In this document: positions 58,900-64,000 of the stretch, piece by piece | Layout: every line of letters starts with the position of its first letter | Position numbering within the stretch: position 1 is the stretch's first letter | NCBI GenBank assembly: GCA_034440615.1 | Contig: JAOTOM010004363.1 | Coordinates: 46,001-110,000 of the forward strand | From: Ashinkailepas kermadecensis | Lineage: Eukaryota > Arthropoda > Thecostraca > Neolepadidae | Length of the DNA stretch: 64,000 nt | Direction: 5' to 3' | Notes under the pieces: model-generated | Seen by the model: the letters and a program-made list of their open reading frames with translations, nothing else | The model's database searches: none | What the model was told of the DNA's origin: nothing | Position numbers and translations under genes: made by a program

Positions 58900-61200
58900 C
58901 CTCCCCCCGAGAGGTTATGGGATCCCCAAGAACCGCACCGTGGTTCGGAAAAAAATGCGCTGGACCCTCTAAAAATCCCCTGTGGCCCAAAAACTCGCAT
59001 CGGGGCTCCTGCAAAAAAAAACATTGAGGACCCCAAAGCATCGCGCAGGGGCCATGTAAATGTCGCCGGGGGCCAACAAACGCATTGAGGCGCCCGATAA
59101 TCACATTAGATGCCGAAAAAAAATCGCTGTGACCTCTAAGAATGACGTGTAGGCTCTAAAATGTGAGACCGGGACCACCAAAAATCGCACAGGGGCCCCG
59201 AAAATCACGCTGGAGCCTCAAAAGGTCGGGCCGGCGCCCCAGAAATAGCGCTCAGAACGCAAAAAGTCTGGCCGGGCCATTGGAAATCTCGTTGGGGGCC
59301 CGAAAAGTCGTGCCGGGACCACTGAAAGTCACGCTGTGAGCCCCAAAAGGTCCGGCCCCTTTTTACACTGGGGTCGCTTGAAACCACGAAAGAAGTCTCG
59401 CCGGGGCCAGGGCCCACGAAGTATCGCTGTGCCCTTGCAAATGACGCTGGAGGCTAAACAAACTGAAAAGAAAGGGCTCTGGTGCCCCAACAATCGCACA
59501 AAAAGCACCCAATAACGTGTGGAGGCAGCTAAACCTCACACTAGTAATCCACACAAATAATGAGTAATCCAAACAATTGAAAATAGCGTCTCAGTCTTTG
59601 AAAAATAAACTGGGGGTACAAAAGGCCGCGCAGGAGCCCCACAACTTGCAGCTGTCCCACAAAATAAATTCTTACCCGGAATATCAATCTTTGCGGTCTC
59701 ACAAATCGCGTCAATGAACCCCAAAAAACCGTCGAGCCCCGGGACATACATTTGCCGAGCCAACGAACAAAAAGTCGCACAGGGAGCCCGAAGAATCGTA
59801 ACGGGACCCAAAAATATCGCGCAGGGGCCTTACAAAAAAATTATATCCCCCAGAAAAATAATACCGCGACTCAATTGAATCGACCCGAGCACCGCAAAAT
59901 TAAGAACAAGTCACGAAAGAAAATTGTCGGAAGGGTTTTTCTCCTCTGAAGGGTGCCATCGATTGAAAAAAGAAAAATAACTCGATGAGCAGCCGCAGTG
60001 GCGTACCAAAGGGAAAATTCCCTCTCTCCATCCTGAGTAGGATGGGGTCCCAAGAATCGTGCCGAGGGCCCCAAAAATCGCGCTGGTGCCCCAATTCGTA
60101 TCGGGGTCCTCCGAATTCGCGTAGGGGGCTCCGAAAAAAAAATAGGCCACATAAATATCTCACCGGGGCCGGAAAATTTGCAACGGGGCCCGCCAAAAGC
60201 GCGCTGGACTCTAGGTAAGCACAACGCGCCCCGCAAACTCCGGGCGGGACTCAAAACATCTCGTTCTAGACCCAAAATTCCCGTCAGTAGTCCCAAACAT
60301 TTATGTCCGGGCATCAAAACTCCCGTCTGGGCTCAAAAAAATTGGTGTCAGGTCCCCAAATAAGCACAGCATAGCCCCAAATATCGCATCGGGACCCCAA
60401 ATATATCAATCCGGAGCCCTTCAAAATAAGGAACGATTAAAAAAATGTCTGAGCCAGGAAGATCGCTCAGCAGCCAAAACAGCACCAGATGCCTTCAACA
60501 ATCGCTTACGACCCGTAAAAATGTACTGGGGCTCGAAAATCGAGGAGGGACACAAAATATGGCGCCGGAAGTCCCAAAAAGATCAGACAGAGATTCGGAC
60601 ATTAAAAAATAAGAAGAGGTCCCCAAAAATCGCGTCGAGCGCAGAACACTGGCGTCGGGTCCCAGAACCATGCGCCTGGGCTCGAAAAGTCGCACCGGGA
60701 CCCCCAAAGTCGTGCTGGGGCCTCGCAAATGTGTGTCAGGAGCCCCAAATAAACACAGTATGACCCTAAGAGCACAACGGGAGGCCGAAAAGGTGCCAGG
60801 TCCTCCAAGGTTCACCGAGTCTCGGAAAAACGGCAGGGCCTTCAAACATGCATTGCATGCCTAAATGAACACACTGGGAGCTCTAAAAACCACATCGTAG
60901 GCCCTCAAAGCACACCGGAGCCATGAGACTGCATCAGGACTTCAAAATACAGGCTGGGGCTCGCAAAAAGCAGCATGGACTAAAAAAAGAACAAAAAGGC
61001 CGGGCACTAACTAAACGCATCGGGTTGTTCAAAAACGACCCGGTACCTAACCAAATTAATCCGTGCATAAAAAGGAACATCATCCTAACAAGAGCCGGGG
61101 GTTTCAAAAATGTGCCGAGCCTCTAACAAAAAATTGCTGGAGCCCAAAAACACATCCGTAGACGAAGAAAAACGCAACGGATCGAAAAATGAGTACCGAG
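58900..61200. repeat. degenerate 20-bp satellite with phased A-tracts
   Basis: An A-tract of 4-6 bases followed by a GC-rich block recurs about every 20-21 bp: consensus close to AAAAATCGCGCTGGGGCCCC. Near 59,180-59,350 successive units can be read almost without gaps. There is a break of non-repeat sequence at about 59,910-60,040, after which the array resumes. Copies are very diverged, so the array is old or strongly mutated. Many short repetitive open frames (GAPARFLGP on the minus strand, SKSRTGTPK on the plus) are by-products. Confidence 0.85.
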
Positions 61201-62870
61201 CCAGGGCCTCGGTTCGATAGCCAATCTGTGAGCATATTTAACCAAAGAGACGAAGTGAATCAAAGATCAGCGAGTATCCGGATCTCAACCACCAGAAAAT
61301 GTGGGATGAAGATAACTAATCATCGAATTGAATTTGCCGAATTTTCCCAGCGAACCCCCACGCGAAGCATTCAATCGCGTAAAATATGGCGCAAGACTAT
61401 CATGTGGTAGCAATTAGCAAATCGTAGGAGGCCTAGCAGAAACCATATAATCGCACGAAGTGTGGTGAATGCGCCGAATGCGCAAGTCGGGCATGCACAT
61501 GCACGAACGTTGGGGTGGTGGCGACCGGGCGTTATGAACTGGAATGCCTGAAATTGGAAAATATTGCATTTGTAAGTGATTTGCACATGTGTAAATTCAG
61601 AATTCTGAAGAGATACCTTGTCAAGGGATACCAAAACAAATCGAACAGGGTGGAGAAGTTAGGGTTCAAATCCGGTGACCCAGAAACGGTGATGGGTGAT
61701 ATTGGGCTCCCTTCACATGACAATTAAGTTGGCCGCTAATTATTTTCGTTTTAACAAAATATAACGAATCCTATTGAAAAATCGTGGTCGAAATCCGTTG
61801 CCCTTAAACCAGGAATAATGGTAGGTTGGGCACCCTTCAAATCCGTTTGCCCCTCCCATGACGCATACCCTAGGTAGGCCGCTGGGGGAGGGGCTTAGGG
61901 TTGGGCACGCGCCGAAAGTTGACCTTCCCCCAAGCAGGTGGGCTAGATCCGCCAGTGACGCCATGTTATGCTCATTAGGTATGAGCAAGAAATCCCACCA
62001 AGTGAAAACTTCCTAGAGGAGGCCCTGCTCAGAAGGTAAGTCCGCACACACTATGCCATTCGCTCTTCCAGCTGCACAACGTCCACTTGATTGCACCATA
62101 TCGACTGCTACACGACGCTGGAAACCACTGCTCACTCGCTGCAAAACAGCATGCTGGCATCACCGACGGACCAACAACAGATCCGTGCAACAACAACAGG
62201 TGCAATGCTCTGGGAGCATTGCAAAAATCGCGGTACGAAGGACCGTTGGACGTCCCTGACATCCCGGGGGCGCAGCTGCTGAAGCGGGCCTGGCGCTGCT
62301 GGGACGGCGAGCTGCTGACATGCTCCAGCTGCTGAGACGGGAGCTGCTGGCAAGAGGGCACTGCTGGGTTCGTGAACGGCAGTGAGCGATGACCTGTCCA
62401 AATGTCTGAGCTGAACCGGCAGATGCAGAGCGTTGCAAGCTACTGGCTTGGACGCCGGCAAGCTTGATCAACACAGCCAAGGTCGAGCGGCCTTTAAAGC
62501 AGCCAGTTCAGGGAGTAGATACCGAAGCTGGCTTGCCAGCGAGCTGCCGCTGCTGGGATCTTCGACTCGGCGTCAGTCAGCTGAGCATGCCTTCTCTCAT
62601 GCGACCTGCTACACCAGCCTGCTCAGTGAAGCCCGCCACTGTGCCTGAACCGCCATGATCGGATGCGACCGTCGAATAACCCGGGCATGATCATGCCAGA
62701 GTCGGACCCTGCCTAGGTCAATGACTCTCACTATCTCACTCTCAGACGGCTGGCGTGGCCGGATGGCTCTCGTGCAGAAGCTGCCAATAGGCGCGGCATG
62801 CCAGCTGCGCCCGATTGTCGGACACTTGTGGTCGGTTTCGAGTGTCGGCCCTCACCTCGACAGCCATTTG
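61201..62870. other. unassigned DNA
   Basis: The 62,040-62,700 part is GC-richer, with repeated CAGCTGCTGAGACGG-type words (62,270-62,350). I recognise no protein in any frame. Confidence 0.35.
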
Positions 62871-63262
62871 TCACTGGATATCTTTCGTGTACCACTTGCT
62901 GAAGCGGCACACCATTTCCTCCCAGTCTTCCATCTCTCGGCGAAGGTGAGCGCCCCGCTCCGGATCCGGCTCGAACACACGCTCGACAGTGCGCAGCGCG
63001 GCCACCTCCTGGTCGTCCTGCCACACACCGGCGGCGATGCCGGCCAACGCAGCGGCGCCCCACGGCGACGTCTCAACGTCCTGAACACGCTCCAGCCGCA
63101 CGCCTAGCACGTCGACAGCCATCTGATACACCACGTCGTTGTTGGGTTGTTGGCGACGCCGCCGGCCACGCGCACGTGCCGCAGCGGAAAGGTCGCCTCC
63201 GCCTGTAGACTGGTCTGCAGCTGGCGCAGCCGGAACACGGAACATGACTGGCGCACGATGCA
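62871..63262 (-). pseudogene. GK5: glycerol kinase 5-like C-terminus, frameshifted
   Basis: On the minus strand one frame reads FRLRQLQTSLQAEATFPL, then RHVRVAGGVANN. A second frame continues NNDVVYQMAVDVLGVRLERV, ETSPWGAAALAGIAAGVWQD and EDWEEMVCRFSKWY, ending at TGA (62,871). This is the C-terminal actin-like ATPase fold of an FGGY carbohydrate kinase: GG..N..... for nucleotide binding, then ET..GAA..AG...G.W. The spacing and the final W....R..KWY favour glycerol kinase 5. The frames are separated by a perfect 8-bp tandem duplication (63,138-63,153) that shifts the frame, so the copy is broken or the base calls are wrong. Upstream exons are not in the window. Confidence 0.78.
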
Positions 63263-63469
63263 GCAGCGCCAGAGTCATGTGCGCGCGCGTGGTGGCTGTC
63301 GTCACATCGATGATGCCTTGAAGGATTCCTTCTTGACGTAGTTTGTTTCTGGTTTGTAGTTTCTGTGAGTGTCTGCACTACTGAGGAGGCTTTTCTGCAT
63401 TCCACGTGTCTTTTTGCACGCTTTTTCCCGCGTGGTGTTTTCAATTTTTTAATCTTGACCTTTTTTCAT

Positions 63470-63512
63470 GACTCCTGACGATGGCCCCTGGCCGAAACGT
63501 TGAGTAATAAAG
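63470..63512 (+). other. Penelope-like 3' tail with hammerhead-like core
   Basis: CTGACGA (63,475-63,481), a GGCC/CCT/GGCC hairpin and GAAAC (63,494), then GTTGAGTAATAAAG. The CUGANGA..stem..GAAA arrangement is the conserved core of the hammerhead ribozymes found in Penelope-like retroelements, and similar ..GAAACGTTG..AATAAA tails end many such elements. Stems I and III are not clear, so catalysis is doubtful. No Penelope coding region is seen. Confidence 0.4.
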
Positions 63513-63695
63513 CATAACCTTTATCGTTACTTTTGATATCAACTCAGCACCTCCTGTTATATTGAAGGTCGTATATTTTCTTTACACGCAATGTCTAGGG
63601 TAATTGCTTAATGTTGATATTCACTTGGTTATTTTTAAATGTCACATTTACTATGTGTACCTGAAGAGGTACACATAGCAAATGTTCCGTTGTAG

Positions 63696-63966
<271 letters not shown>

Positions 63967-64000
63967 CTCCGTAGGGTTTGAACAGGTGTTGCTCATTTAA

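Noticed and set aside
58743..60845. Numerous open frames with GAPARFLGP-like repeats
   Set aside because: By-products of the degenerate 20-bp satellite; no frame is kept over the array.

Overview
The window is repeat-rich intergenic DNA from an animal nuclear genome. The evidence is long (AT)n and (TC)n tracts, three kinds of LINE, two kinds of tRNA-derived SINE, long-TIR DNA transposons, TTAA-flanked MITEs, and fragments of two conserved eukaryotic genes with no compact operon-like coding. The mix of CR1/L2/I-type LINEs, AGGTTAGG-rich stretches and the transposon protein family seen here suggests an invertebrate. An arthropod, perhaps a chelicerate such as a tick, is my best guess, but that is inference only. 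I see no gene that is clearly intact.

Layout. 0-2.3 kb holds two decayed pieces of a class III PI3-kinase (PIK3C3/VPS34) on the minus strand, broken up by (AT)n tracts. 3.0-4.7 kb is a diverged tandem repeat built around TGACCT/AGGTCA. 5.2-9.5 kb is a nest: an L2-like LINE on the minus strand is split by a 5'-truncated CR1-like LINE on the plus strand. 9.6-13.8 kb is a dead I-type LINE with zinc-knuckle ORF1, endonuclease, reverse transcriptase and RNase H pieces. It stops at a 1.2-kb foldback (13.8-15.0 kb), beyond which lies a minus-strand relic of a similar LINE (15.25-16.1 kb). 16-20 kb holds minisatellites, a CpG-rich segment and another (AT)n.

20.04-23.86 kb is a DNA transposon with about 450-bp terminal inverted repeats. 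It still carries a first coding exon and a last coding exon of an uncharacterised, probably transposase, protein family. 26.4-27.2 kb is a second foldback, 27.76-28.09 kb a small TTAA-flanked MITE, and 28-36.7 kb mostly unassigned DNA with a SINE and a minisatellite that switches orientation. 36.8-37.35 kb is a second CR1-like tail. 43.8-56.2 kb is a cluster in mirror-image arrangement: two opposed copies (A and B) of another long-TIR transposon encoding the same protein family, flanked by inverted copies of a repeat made of CATAACGTCCA words. The arms carry different later insertions (two kinds of SINE and one TTAA MITE), which gives a relative insertion history. 58.9-61.2 kb is an unusual degenerate 20-bp satellite. 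62.87-63.26 kb is the C-terminus of a glycerol kinase 5-like gene, frameshifted by an 8-bp tandem duplication. The window closes with a Penelope-like 3' tail and another (AT)n.

The most interesting item is the protein family shared by the transposon at 20-24 kb and the pair at 45-55 kb. In three copies with two unrelated TIR sequences, its coding pieces sit inside long inverted repeats. That points to an under-described transposase superfamily rather than a host gene family.
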